Assembly: GCF_048263965.1 (NCBI RefSeq)
Contig: NZ_JBLXDO010000011.1
Span: forward strand, 62,001 to 126,000
From: Ferrimonas sp048263965
GTDB lineage: Bacteria; Pseudomonadota; Gammaproteobacteria; Enterobacterales; Shewanellaceae
Length of the DNA: 64,000 nucleotides
Direction of reading: 5' to 3'
Shown: positions 27,717-36,541 of the stretch, piece after piece
How positions within the stretch are numbered: position 1 is the first letter of the stretch
How the letters are laid out: the number at the start of each line of letters is the position of its first letter
Notes under the pieces: generated by a model
What the model saw: the letters and a program-made list of their open reading frames with translations, nothing else
What the model was told of the DNA's origin: nothing
Databases searched by the model: none
Program-made: the position numbers and the translations under genes

Positions 27717-29609
27717 ATGAAGAAGCACTGGATTGCCCTGTCCGCCTTATGCCTGCTCACCGCCTGTGGCGGAGGAGGCGGGGGCGCCTCTCCTGATCCC
27801 ACGCCACTTCCCCCCTCGTCACAGCTGCAACTGAACCTGAGTCCGGCAGCAGACGGCAGTGTTGCCCTGGTGGCCACCGTCGATGGCGTACCCAGCCGGG
27901 ACCTCAGCTTCCAGTGGAGCCAGCTCTCTGGCCCGGCGGTCAACATCGCCAACCCCCGTTCGCCCATGGCGGCCTTCGACGCCCCACAGGCTACGCTCTA
28001 CGAGTTTCAGCTGACCATAACCGACACCCAGGGCAACGTACTCCTTGCCCCCGTGGACATCAGCACCACAGAACCGGTAGCGGCGACGCGCATCCGAGGT
28101 GACCAAGTGGCACCGTCTGGCGGGCGCGTCTCCATGCGCCTCGGTCGCAGCGGCGATCGCAGCCAGCCACTGCAGAACATCAGCTGGCAGCAACGCTCTG
28201 GCCCTGGCATCCGTGACATGGACAACAGCGACCCTGAACTGCTGACCTTTACCGCCCCTGTGGTCAACCAGGATACCCTGATTACTGTCAGCGCCAGCGC
28301 CAGTGACAATGGCCAGAGTGTCAGCGACAACGCCTACGTGCTGGTCACCGCCGAACCCACTCCCGTCTCAGGCGCCCTGTTTGACTCTCCCCTGACCAGG
28401 GTGATGGCCTGGGATTCGGACTCTCCCTGGGCCGATGCTCTGGGACGCTGCGTCTACTCCACCCAGCTGGCCTCCTCCTCTCCCTGCAGCATAGACACCC
28501 TGCCGCTGCTAGGTCAGAGCCACCCCAACCCCACGGTGGATCAGGTGATGGAGCGGGTGGTGGTCTCTCACCCCTGGATGGGCGAGGCCTTCAAGAGCTT
28601 CCTGGAGCAACGCGATACCCATGGCGACTTCCGTCGCTTGCTGGGTGCGGTCACCGCAGTGGTCATCAGCTCCGATGTACGCCCCTCCTTCTACTGGGTC
28701 GCCACCGGCGCCATCTATCTGGACCCGTCGGATCTGTGGCAATCTCCCTGGCAGATGGCCACCATCAATGAAGATCCGGATTTTCGCAGCGGCTTCGGCA
28801 GCGAACTCAACTTCCTCACCCCCTGGCGCTATGTGAAAGGCAACAGCTATGCCAGCGTCTACTACCCGCCCTATCTGGAAGTGAGCCGCAGCCTGGGTGC
28901 CCTGGAACCTGATCTGGCCAGCCTGCTCTATCACGAGCTGGCCCACGCCAACGACTTCTTCCCCAGCAGTACCTGGGACAGCATCAGTGCCTCCACCCTG
29001 TTGCAGGCCTTCTATCAGCGCAGCGAACAAAATGCCCTGATCTCCGACCACCTCATCCGGGACCTGCCACTGCAGAGCAGCGAGATGAAGGCACTGGCCG
29101 ACGTGCAATTCAGAGGCAGCACGGCCACCACTGTGCAAAAGAGCTATCAGCCCGATGACATCACCGCCTTCTTCTCCGGAGACCGCGCCAACGATGACTA
29201 CAGCTACTCCACCTCCAGAGAGGATCTGGCCATGCTGTTTGAAGAAGCGATGATGATGCACAGGTATGAGATCCGCCGGGATGTGGCGGTCACCGATCTG
29301 CCGGAGCAGGTTACCGCCTCCAGCATCACCGTCGACTGGGGCCAGCGGGGTCGCATCGGCGAAACCTCGATTCTGCCCAGACTGGATCTGGTGCTCACCG
29401 AGTTGATGCCTTCGTTAAATGCCAATGCGGTGATCTCCGGGCTGCCCAGTCCCACCCCGATGCGCAGCGGCGAAAGCTGGGCCCAGAACCTAACCCTGGA
29501 GAGCGCCACCGCAGCTCCCCGGGTTCAGGCCATGCCCTCTCTGCTCTCTCCCAAGGAGGGGCACCACCGCCACCCAGGCAGGGCACCGGACTGGAAAGTG
29601 GCGCATTAG
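27717..29609 (+). CDS. Large lipoprotein with PKD-like repeats and an HExxH zinc-peptidase-like motif
   Basis: The 630-residue product has a lipoprotein signal peptide with lipobox LTAC (Cys17) followed by a run of Gly. Two Ig/PKD-like repeats follow, at about 37-117 (FQWSQLSGP...YEFQLTITD) and 123-212 (ISWQQRSGP...VSASASDNG). A C-terminal globular region of about 400 residues contains YHELAH (His406, Glu407, His410), and about 90 residues later SREDLAMLFEEAMMMH, a plausible place for a third zinc-binding Glu. Together these suggest a surface or periplasmic metallopeptidase-like lipoprotein. I recognise no named family. Two cysteines (244, 256) could form a disulfide. It sits between yfgD-DUF2069 and hda, where E. 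coli has no gene, so it is an accessory insertion into a conserved region. Confidence 0.78.
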   Translation: MKKHWIALSALCLLTACGGGGGGASPDPTPLPPSSQLQLNLSPAADGSVALVATVDGVPSRDLSFQWSQLSGPAVNIANPRSPMAAFDAPQATLYEFQLTITDTQGNVLLAPVDISTTEPVAATRIRGDQVAPSGGRVSMRLGRSGDRSQPLQNISWQQRSGPGIRDMDNSDPELLTFTAPVVNQDTLITVSASASDNGQSVSDNAYVLVTAEPTPVSGALFDSPLTRVMAWDSDSPWADALGRCVYSTQLASSSPCSIDTLPLLGQSHPNPTVDQVMERVVVSHPWMGEAFKSFLEQRDTHGDFRRLLGAVTAVVISSDVRPSFYWVATGAIYLDPSDLWQSPWQMATINEDPDFRSGFGSELNFLTPWRYVKGNSYASVYYPPYLEVSRSLGALEPDLASLLYHELAHANDFFPSSTWDSISASTLLQAFYQRSEQNALISDHLIRDLPLQSSEMKALADVQFRGSTATTVQKSYQPDDITAFFSGDRANDDYSYSTSREDLAMLFEEAMMMHRYEIRRDVAVTDLPEQVTASSITVDWGQRGRIGETSILPRLDLVLTELMPSLNANAVISGLPSPTPMRSGESWAQNLTLESATAAPRVQAMPSLLSPKEGHHRHPGRAPDWKVAH

Positions 29610-29697
29610 AGCGCCAACCCGATGACATAAACATCACCGGCGAGAGCCCCTGTTCACGGACAAGACAGTTCAGCGGTGTGTTTCGGGTACTCAATCG

Positions 29698-29725
29698 AGA
29701 AAAGGCCGCAGATGCGGCCTTTTCT
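29698..29725. terminator. Bidirectional terminator between the lipoprotein gene and hda
   Basis: A perfect 12-bp stem AGAAAAGGCCGC/GCGGCCTTTTCT with loop AGAT lies between convergent genes, with T-rich flanks on each strand. Confidence 0.9.
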
Positions 29726-29749
29726 TATGTTGCTGACTCGGTCGACTCC

Positions 29750-30457
29750 CTAGAGATGCAGAGTCTCCTTGACGAAGGGGATGGTCAGTCGGCGCTGAGC
29801 CTGCATGGAGGCTTTGTCCAGCCTGTCCAGCACATCAAACAGGGTGCGCAGATCCCGGGCCAGCCTGGTGAGCATAAAGCGACCCACATCCTCGGGCAAC
29901 TCCAGCCCCCTCGCCTTGGCCCGGCGCTGCAAAGCCGTCAGCTTCTCCTCATCGGTCAGCGACTGCACCTGGTAGTGCACCCCCCAGTTCAGCCGGGAAA
30001 CCAGATCCGGCAGCAGGAAGCCAGCCTGTCCGGCGGGGCAGCTGGCAGAGACAATCAGCTTGCAGTCACCGCGCTCATTGATCCTGTTATAGAGATCAAA
30101 CACCGCTTCCTCCCAGAAGGGGTTTCGAGCCAGCTGGTCAATATCATCCAGGCAAATGAGGGAGAGGTCTTCCAGACCTTCGAGCACAGCAGGAGACATA
30201 CTGGCGTGGATGCCCAGGGGGAGATAGAACGCCTGGCGCTCCAGCTCTCTGGCGTGGGCACAGGCGGCATGCAGCAGATGGGTACGGCCGGATTTGGCCT
30301 GTCCCCAAAGGTAGGTAACGGTCTCCCCTTTGCCCTCGGCCACCTGACGAATCGCCTCCAGTAACTGCTGGTTGGCCGCCGGGTAGTAACTGCCGAAGGT
30401 CTCATCGTCCGGCAGATGTACAGGCAGGGAGAGCTGAATGGGTGAATTCGATTGCAC
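29750..30457 (-). CDS. hda: DnaA regulatory inactivator Hda
   Basis: The 235-residue AAA+ protein starts MQSNSPIQLSLPVHLPDDET with the QLSLPVHL clamp-binding motif (beta-clamp motif QLSLP). It has the Walker A variant GQAKSGRTH, Walker B LICLDDIDQL and the Hda/DnaA C-terminal segment. With the DNA-loaded sliding clamp it stimulates ATP hydrolysis by DnaA and so prevents re-initiation. Its place beside uraA/upp/purM matches E. coli. A candidate promoter lies immediately upstream. Confidence 0.96.
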   Translation of the reverse strand: MQSNSPIQLSLPVHLPDDETFGSYYPAANQQLLEAIRQVAEGKGETVTYLWGQAKSGRTHLLHAACAHARELERQAFYLPLGIHASMSPAVLEGLEDLSLICLDDIDQLARNPFWEEAVFDLYNRINERGDCKLIVSASCPAGQAGFLLPDLVSRLNWGVHYQVQSLTDEEKLTALQRRAKARGLELPEDVGRFMLTRLARDLRTLFDVLDRLDKASMQAQRRLTIPFVKETLHL

Positions 30458-30492
30458 TAGGGATTTACAGCTCCAGTCCGCAAGATGGCGTC

Positions 30493-30521
30493 ATTGTAGC
30501 ACGGGCTCACGCCCGTCCCAA
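30493..30521 (-). promoter_or_regulatory. Candidate sigma-70 promoter for hda
   Basis: On the minus strand TTGGGA (-35, 30516-30521) is separated by exactly 17 bases from TACAAT (-10, 30493-30498), with an upstream TGC giving an extended -10. The -10 lies 36 bases before the hda ATG. The spacer holds a 6-bp inverted repeat ACGGGC/GCCCGT. Confidence 0.5.
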
Positions 30522-30523
30522 TT

Positions 30524-31594
30524 TCACTGGTTGCCGATCCAACGATATCGGGTCTGAGTGACCATTTCATCGTCAGAGACCAGAGTTTCCACCCTGGGCT
30601 CCAGCTCCAGAATCTGCGCCAGGGCGTCGGCTGACCCCACCAGTTCCACGGCAAAGCTCACCTGACGATCCTGCAAGCTGGTCACCTGGAGACTGGAGAT
30701 GGCACTGAGGCCACGAAGATAGCGCTCGACGGCAACCAACTCGGACATGCTGCCCTGAATCTCGAACACCAGCTGCTTCTGGGCCTCCTCTTCGCTGGCC
30801 ACTGTGGCGTAGCGACGAGCGTAGTATCCGGCTAACTCCTGCTGGAGCGCCATCAAACCCTGCTCCAGTCCCTCGGCCTGACCGCTCTTTTGCATCACGC
30901 TGCGACGCACACTGCCAAAACCATAACGGTCTTCCTGGCTGGCCTGCTGATAGGGGTAGAGGGCCAGGGTGTAATACCAGGCGTCTGCGCCGGGCCAGAT
31001 CCGGGCCAGCATAAAGAAGTCCGCCTGGTAACGCTCACTGGCCTCAGCCACCGGATCCACAAAAAAGCCCCAGACGTCATTGAGGCCAACCCGGATGGCG
31101 TCCTCAAGATCCATCAACGGCAGCGACAGGGGCAGACCGCGTAACTCTGACTGCTCTCGCCAGGCCTCCAGCATCTCGGCATCCAGCTGTTCAGACATCA
31201 ACTGCCGCTCTCCCTGCTCATCCTCCAGGGCAACCCACCCCAGGGTCAGAGGCCTCTGCTTACCCCACACCGGCAGTTGTCGCTGCTGCATCTCTTCCAC
31301 AAGCAGCGAGCCATCGAACTGGATGGTCAGGGTCAGGGGATCGCCGCCATAGCCAAAGCTAGAAACAAAACGGGTGGGATTGCCCAGCATCCCCTTCATG
31401 CGAGGGTCCTCGGCAATGGCCGCATCGCCGGTCAACCGGACCAGGGTCTGAATCAGGGCATCGGGAATCTTCTGCTGGCGCTCGGCACGCTCACGCCCTT
31501 CCACCTGAACCTGGGCCTGATAGAGGTTTGCCACCTCCACCGCCATAGCGGAAGTACAGAACAGCAGAGGCAGTAAAAAAGCGAGTCTTTTCAC
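30524..31594 (-). CDS. DUF2066 domain exported protein
   Basis: The 356-residue protein has a signal peptide (about residues 1-18) and the DUF2066 features: VANLYQAQVQVEGR near the mature N-terminus, ALIQTLVRLTGD, RFVSSFGYG and a C-terminal segment on positive-strand-like YLRGLSAISSLQV. It is presumably periplasmic; function unknown. It lies upstream of hda on the same strand, but hda seems to have its own promoter starting at the end of this gene. In relatives it is found beside hda and purM (from memory). Confidence 0.82.
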   Translation of the reverse strand: MKRLAFLLPLLFCTSAMAVEVANLYQAQVQVEGRERAERQQKIPDALIQTLVRLTGDAAIAEDPRMKGMLGNPTRFVSSFGYGGDPLTLTIQFDGSLLVEEMQQRQLPVWGKQRPLTLGWVALEDEQGERQLMSEQLDAEMLEAWREQSELRGLPLSLPLMDLEDAIRVGLNDVWGFFVDPVAEASERYQADFFMLARIWPGADAWYYTLALYPYQQASQEDRYGFGSVRRSVMQKSGQAEGLEQGLMALQQELAGYYARRYATVASEEEAQKQLVFEIQGSMSELVAVERYLRGLSAISSLQVTSLQDRQVSFAVELVGSADALAQILELEPRVETLVSDDEMVTQTRYRWIGNQ

Positions 31595-31683
31595 GAAGAT
31601 TCCTGAGGGTCAATATCAATGGCCAGAGTGTATCACAGAGGCAGGGAAGTTGAATGACCGCCTCCCTGCTCCACAGGAAAACA

Positions 31684-31727
31684 GAAAATGAACACCTGAT
31701 GCAGGGAAAATGAACACCGGATGACTG
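31684..31727. repeat. Imperfect 22-bp tandem duplication
   Basis: Two copies of a 22-base unit beginning GAAAATGAACACC sit head to tail at 31684-31705 and 31706-31727; they differ at a few 3' positions. It lies in the short gap between uraA and DUF2066. Confidence 0.7.
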
Positions 31728-31731
31728 ATAG

Positions 31732-31760
31732 AAAAAAAAGAGGACTCAGGGAGTCCTCTT
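31732..31760 (-). terminator. Rho-independent terminator of uraA
   Basis: On the minus strand stem AAGAGGACTC/GAGTCCTCTT-type (9-10 bp) with a 3-base loop is followed by eight T, 22 bases after the uraA stop. Confidence 0.9.
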
Positions 31761-31781
31761 CCTCGTTAGATGGGCTGGCTA

Positions 31782-33044
31782 TCAGGCCTCATCTTCATGG
31801 CCAAAGTTCTTTGGCAATACCAGGTTCAGCAGGATGGCCACCACGGCGCACAGGGCGATGCCCTGCAGGGTGAATTCCCCCATCTTAATGGTCATACCGC
31901 CGATGCCGAACACCAGGGTCACCGCCACAATCACCAGGTTGCGGGGCTCGGACACGTCCACCTTGTTGTTGATCATGGAGCTCATGCCCACTGCGGCAAT
32001 GGAGCCGAACAGCAGGATCATGATGCCACCCATCACCACAGTGGGCACCGTGGCCAGGATGGCACCGAACTTACCCACCATGGCCAACAGGATGGCGCTT
32101 ACCGCCGCCCAGGTCATCACCTTGGGATCGTAGTTGCGAGTAAGCATCACCGCGCCGGTCACCTCAGAGTAGGTGGTGTTTGGTGGTCCACCCAGACTGG
32201 CAGCGGCCATGGTCGCAACACCATCACCCAGAAGGGTACGGTGCAGGCCCGGCTTCTTCACGTAGTTTTTGCCAGTCACATTGCTGATGGCCAGCATGTC
32301 ACCGATGTGCTCCACCGCCGGGGCAATGGCCACAGGGATCAGGAACAGGATCGCCTCCCAGTGGAAGCTCGGCGCAGTGAAATCCGGAATGGCAAACCAG
32401 GGTGCGGCAGCCACGCCGCTGAAGTCGATGATGCCGGCAAACCAGGAGAGGCTGTACCCCACCACCACCGCAGACAGAATCGGCAGCAAACGCAGCATCC
32501 CCTTGCCCATCACCGCCACAACCAGGGCAGTAATCAGGGTAGGCAGAGCGATGGACAGCGCCAGGCCTGTCTCATAGGCCTGATTGTCCCCTTGCATCCC
32601 CAGGGCCATATTCACCGCCACAGGCGCCAGAGTCAGACCAATCACCATGATCACCGGACCCACGACGACCGGAGGCAGCAACTTGTTGATCGCTTCCATG
32701 CCACCGGCACGGGCCACCTGAGACAGCACCACATACACCACGCCAGCCGCCATCAGGCCGCCCATGGTGGCGGAGACGCCCCACTGGGCCACGCCATAGG
32801 AGATGGGGGCAATGAAGGCAAAGGAGGAGGCCAGGAATACGGGAACAGAACGCTTGGTCACCAGTTGGAACAACAGGGTGCCCACACCCGCGGTGAACAG
32901 GGCAACGTTGACATTCAGACCGGTAAGGAGGGGAACCAGAACCAGGGCACCAAAGGCCACGAAAAGCATCTGGGTACCGGCGACCACCTGTCGCCAGGTT
33001 GCCGGGACAGGCGCAGCCCCGGCCGTAACAGCTTGCTGCTGCAT
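31782..33044 (-). CDS. uraA: Uracil permease, NCS2 family
   Basis: The 420-residue membrane protein has the 14-helix NCS2 plan, with the substrate-site segment containing AIAPAVEHIGDMLAISNVTG (helix 8 Glu), and GDGVATMAAASLGGPPNTTY in helix 10, the UraA signature. It imports uracil with protons. It lies downstream of upp on the same strand, as in E. coli, but here an apparent terminator separates the two genes. A 7-bp hairpin (33078-33097) in the leader may modulate expression; this is speculative. Confidence 0.95.
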   Translation of the reverse strand: MQQQAVTAGAAPVPATWRQVVAGTQMLFVAFGALVLVPLLTGLNVNVALFTAGVGTLLFQLVTKRSVPVFLASSFAFIAPISYGVAQWGVSATMGGLMAAGVVYVVLSQVARAGGMEAINKLLPPVVVGPVIMVIGLTLAPVAVNMALGMQGDNQAYETGLALSIALPTLITALVVAVMGKGMLRLLPILSAVVVGYSLSWFAGIIDFSGVAAAPWFAIPDFTAPSFHWEAILFLIPVAIAPAVEHIGDMLAISNVTGKNYVKKPGLHRTLLGDGVATMAAASLGGPPNTTYSEVTGAVMLTRNYDPKVMTWAAVSAILLAMVGKFGAILATVPTVVMGGIMILLFGSIAAVGMSSMINNKVDVSEPRNLVIVAVTLVFGIGGMTIKMGEFTLQGIALCAVVAILLNLVLPKNFGHEDEA

Positions 33045-33145
33045 GTTAACCTCGTTGTTATTTATCGTAATTATGTGATCGGCATCTGGGTGCCGATGTA
33101 GGGTCGAAAGCGTGAGCCTGGGCTCTCCCGGCTTTCACGGGATTC

Positions 33146-33170
33146 AAAAAAACGGCGCCGATGGCGCCGT
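33146..33170 (-). terminator. Terminator or attenuator between upp and uraA
   Basis: On the minus strand stem ACGGCGCC/GGCGCCGT with loop ATC is followed by seven T, only nine bases past the upp stop. It should limit read-through from upp to uraA. Confidence 0.85.
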
Positions 33171-33178
33171 CTCTGAAA

Positions 33179-33805
33179 TCACTTGGTTCCGAAGATCTTG
33201 TCCCCGGCGTCACCCAGTCCCGGGAGAATGTAGCCCTTGTCGTTGAGGCACTCATCCACGGAAGCGGTGAACAGTTCGATATCCGGGTGAGCCTCCTCCA
33301 GAGCCTTCAGGCCCTCGGGAGCCGCGACCAGAACCAGAACCTTGATGCTGGTACAACCGCGCTTCTTCAGCAGGTCCAGAGTAGAGATCATGGAACCACC
33401 GGTGGCCAGCATCGGATCCACAACCAGAGCGATACGCTCATCAATGTTGGACACCAGCTTCTCAAAGTAAGGTACTGGCTCCAGGGTCTCTTCATCACGG
33501 TAGATGCCCACAACGGACACCTTGGCAGCGGGGATGTGCTCCAGAACACCATCCATCATGCCCAGGCCTGCACGCAGGATAGGCACCACGGTCACTTTCT
33601 TACCCTTAATCTGGTTAACGGTGATGGGACCGTTCCAGCCATCGATCTCCACAGACTCGGTCTCAAAATCGGAGGTCGCTTCGTAGGTCAGCAGAGCGGC
33701 AACCTCTTTTGCCAGCTCACGGAAGCGCTTAGTGCTGACATCAGCTTCACGCATCAAGCCCAGTTTATGTTGAATCAGCGGGTGCTTGACCTCAGTGACT
33801 TTCAT
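33179..33805 (-). CDS. upp: Uracil phosphoribosyltransferase
   Basis: The 208-residue protein contains the PRPP-binding motif in ALVVDPMLATGGSM (about residues 125-138), HPLIQHKLGLMRE at the N-terminus and YILPGLGDAGDKIFGTK at the C-terminus, exactly as in Upp. It converts uracil and PRPP to UMP. With UraA it salvages imported uracil. It is divergent from purM; the roughly 260-base gap between them contains both promoters but I could not name an operator there. Confidence 0.97.
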   Translation of the reverse strand: MKVTEVKHPLIQHKLGLMREADVSTKRFRELAKEVAALLTYEATSDFETESVEIDGWNGPITVNQIKGKKVTVVPILRAGLGMMDGVLEHIPAAKVSVVGIYRDEETLEPVPYFEKLVSNIDERIALVVDPMLATGGSMISTLDLLKKRGCTSIKVLVLVAAPEGLKALEEAHPDIELFTASVDECLNDKGYILPGLGDAGDKIFGTK

Positions 33806-34065
33806 CTTATTCTCCGAATGGTAGGCTACAGGTAAACAGCGGAATCATAGCGTGAATCCCCACCCTTGGGAAGAGAGTGTGCTGCCCACCACCCCATGAC
33901 GGGAGACAGATCACACCACAAACGGCCAAGTGAAGAGTTTTCAACCGGTTTACGCCTGGTGAACCGCCATCACAGAGAAAAACTTGGGCACACAGTGTGC
34001 AACTGGTAAAATGCGCGCCAGAACATCAACACTATAAAAATCCCTACAAAAACAACGAGGCCTCT

Positions 34066-35103
34066 GTGAACAAAGCCGATTCCCTCAGCTACAAAGACGC
34101 CGGTGTCGACATCGATGCCGGTAACGCCCTGGTAGACAACATCAAGTCTGCGGTAAAGCGTACCCACCGCCCGGAAGTGCGCGGCGGCCTGGGCGGCTTT
34201 GGCGCCCTGTGCGCTCTGCCCGAGAAATATAAGAAGCCCCTTCTGGTCTCCGGCACCGATGGCGTAGGCACCAAGCTGCGCCTGGCCATGGACTTCAACG
34301 GTCATGGCACCGTAGGTGTGGATCTGGTGGCCATGTGCGTCAACGACCTGATTGTGCAGGGTGCCGAGCCCCTGTTCTTCCTGGATTACTACGCCACCGG
34401 CAAGCTCTCCGTCGACACCGCCACCCAGGTGGTTTCCGGCATCGCCGACGGTTGTGAGCAGGCAGGCTGCGCCCTCATCGGTGGTGAGACCGCCGAGATG
34501 CCCGGCATGTACGAAGGGGAAGATTACGACCTGGCCGGTTTCTGCGTTGGCGTGGTTGAAGAGTCCGACGTGATCGACGGCACTCAGGTAGCCCCGGGTG
34601 ACGCCCTGATCGCCCTGGGCTCCAGCGGCCCACACTCCAACGGCTACTCCCTGATCCGTAAGGTGCTGGAGCGGGTGGACAACCCTCAGGAGCAGACCAT
34701 CGACGGTCAGCCTCTGATTCAGACCCTGCTGGCCCCGACCCGCATCTACGTCAAGCCAGTGCTTAAACTGCTGGAGCAGCACAAGGTCCACGCCATCTCC
34801 CACATTACCGGTGGTGGTTTCTGGGAAAACATTCCCCGGGTACTGCCTGACGACGCCCAGGCGGTGATCGATGGCAACTCCTGGCAGTGGCCAGAAGTGT
34901 TCAACTGGCTGCAGCAGGTGGGCAACATCGATCAGCACGAGATGTACCGTACCTTCAACTGTGGCGTAGGCCTGGTGATCGCCCTGCCTCAATCCGAAGC
35001 CGAGGCTGCTGTGGCCCTGCTGAAGAGTGAAGGGGAAAACGCCTGGCTGCTGGGCAACATCGATGCCCGTGCCGATGACCAACCCCAGGTGGTGATCGCT
35101 TAA
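34066..35103 (+). CDS. purM: Phosphoribosylformylglycinamidine cyclo-ligase
   Basis: The 345-residue protein is nearly identical in layout to E. coli PurM: SLSYKDAGVDIDAGNALVDN, LVSGTDGVGTKLRLAMD, GAEPLFFLDYYATGKL, GGETAEMPGMY and HITGGGFWENIPRVLP. It closes the imidazole ring in purine synthesis. The GTG at 34066 is preferred to an upstream ATG because GAGG precedes it by five bases and the length equals E. coli (345). purN follows one base after the stop. Confidence 0.97.
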   Translation: MNKADSLSYKDAGVDIDAGNALVDNIKSAVKRTHRPEVRGGLGGFGALCALPEKYKKPLLVSGTDGVGTKLRLAMDFNGHGTVGVDLVAMCVNDLIVQGAEPLFFLDYYATGKLSVDTATQVVSGIADGCEQAGCALIGGETAEMPGMYEGEDYDLAGFCVGVVEESDVIDGTQVAPGDALIALGSSGPHSNGYSLIRKVLERVDNPQEQTIDGQPLIQTLLAPTRIYVKPVLKLLEQHKVHAISHITGGGFWENIPRVLPDDAQAVIDGNSWQWPEVFNWLQQVGNIDQHEMYRTFNCGVGLVIALPQSEAEAAVALLKSEGENAWLLGNIDARADDQPQVVIA

Positions 35104-35104
35104 G

Positions 35105-35755
35105 ATGGCACAGCAGACCCGAATCGTCGTTGTCATCTCCGGCAGCGGCAGCAACCTCCAGGCGATCATCGATGCCTGCGCCGAAGGTCTGGTTCCCGGC
35201 CAGATCGTCGGCGTCATCAGCAATAAGGGCGAGGCCTATGGCCTCACCCGCGCTGCCAACGCTGGCATCGAAGGGATCACCCTGCCCGCCGAGAAGGGGG
35301 AAAGCCGGGAGTCCTACGACGCGCGCCTGGCCGCCAAACTGGATGCGCTGAATGCGGACCTGGTGGTGCTGGCAGGCTTTATGAGAATTCTGAGCCCAGC
35401 TCTGGTGCAGAAGTTTGCAGGGAAGATGCTTAACATCCACCCCTCCCTGCTGCCCAAGTACACAGGTCTCAACACCCACCAGCGAGCCCTGGACGCCGGA
35501 GACAGCGAGCACGGCTGCTCCGTCCACTTCGTCACCGAGGAGCTCGACGGAGGGCCGGTAATCCTCCAGGCCAAGGTGCCGGTGTTCGTAGAGGACACCA
35601 TAGAGGCGCTGACTCAAAGGGTGCATACCCAGGAGCACCGCATCTATCCTTTGGTGGTCAAATGGTTTTGTGAGGGACGCCTGGCCATGAACGACCAGGG
35701 TGCCCTTCTGGATGGTCAACTGTTGCCCGAACAGGGGTACGCCAGCGAGGAGTGA
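35105..35755 (+). CDS. purN: Phosphoribosylglycinamide formyltransferase
   Basis: The 216-residue protein has the formyltransferase fold with VVVISGSGSNLQAIID at the N-terminus, LAGFMRIL, the catalytic NIHPSLLPKYTGLNTH segment, and EELDGGPVI with the catalytic Asp. It transfers a formyl group to GAR from 10-formyltetrahydrofolate. It forms a purM-purN operon as in E. coli, and nagD follows within 7 bases. Confidence 0.97.
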   Translation: MAQQTRIVVVISGSGSNLQAIIDACAEGLVPGQIVGVISNKGEAYGLTRAANAGIEGITLPAEKGESRESYDARLAAKLDALNADLVVLAGFMRILSPALVQKFAGKMLNIHPSLLPKYTGLNTHQRALDAGDSEHGCSVHFVTEELDGGPVILQAKVPVFVEDTIEALTQRVHTQEHRIYPLVVKWFCEGRLAMNDQGALLDGQLLPEQGYASEE

Positions 35756-35762
35756 GCCATAC

Positions 35763-36521
35763 ATGGCGACTGAGTTAAAGAGCGTTATCTGTGATATCGA
35801 CGGCGTGCTGATGCACGACAACCAGCTGATCCCCGGCGCCGATCGCTTTATCAAGCGACTGCAGGAGCAGGGAAACCCGCTGGTACTACTCACCAACAAT
35901 CCGGCCCAGACCGCCAAGGATCTGGCCAACCGCCTGGCAAACTCAGGCATCCACCTGCCGGATTCAGCGTTCTATACCTCCGCCATGGCCACCGCTCACT
36001 TCCTCAGGCACCAGTGTGGCAACAAGGCTTATGTCATCGGTGAGGGAGCCCTGACCCACGAGCTGTATCAGGCGGGTTTTACCATCACCGACATCGACCC
36101 CGACTTTGTGGTGGTGGGTGAGACCCGCTCCTTCAACTGGGACATGATCCACCGTGCCGCCAACTTTGTGGCCAACGGTGCCCGCTTTATTGCCACCAAC
36201 CCGGACACCCACGGGCCCTCCTACAGCCCGGCCTGTTCCGCCCTGTGTGCCCCCATAGAAAGAATCACCGGCAAGACCCCCTTCTATGTGGGCAAACCCT
36301 CCTCCTGGATCGTCCGCAGCGCCCTGGATCACCTGGGCAGCCACTCTGGCGATACGGTGATTGTGGGTGACAACATGAACACCGACATCAAAGCCGGCGT
36401 TCAGGCAGGGCTGGAAAGCATTCTGGTGCTGTCCGGCGTCACCGGCATCGAGGAGCTAGAGGTGTACCCCTTCAGACCCACCCACATCTTCCCCTGCGTC
36501 GCCGAGATTGACGTGGTGTGA
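35763..36521 (+). CDS. nagD: NagD/UmpH-family HAD phosphatase
   Basis: The 252-residue protein has HAD motif I in VICDIDGVLMHD (about residues 8-19), LLTNNPAQT for motif II, a cap domain, and motif IV in VIVGDNMNTDI, closely matching NagD/UmpH (250 residues). The E. coli enzyme dephosphorylates UMP and other nucleotides. The start was chosen at the ATG preceded by GAGGAG, since the preceding codons overlap purN. In E. coli nagD lies next to asnB; here two genes intervene, and nagD has been joined to purMN. Confidence 0.93.
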   Translation: MATELKSVICDIDGVLMHDNQLIPGADRFIKRLQEQGNPLVLLTNNPAQTAKDLANRLANSGIHLPDSAFYTSAMATAHFLRHQCGNKAYVIGEGALTHELYQAGFTITDIDPDFVVVGETRSFNWDMIHRAANFVANGARFIATNPDTHGPSYSPACSALCAPIERITGKTPFYVGKPSSWIVRSALDHLGSHSGDTVIVGDNMNTDIKAGVQAGLESILVLSGVTGIEELEVYPFRPTHIFPCVAEIDVV

Positions 36522-36541
36522 GTCCATACACCATCCCCAAG

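Noticed and set aside
33806..34065. Possible PurR operator between upp and purM
   Set aside because: The segment TCAACCGGTTTACG resembles the PurR consensus only loosely (about half of the positions).
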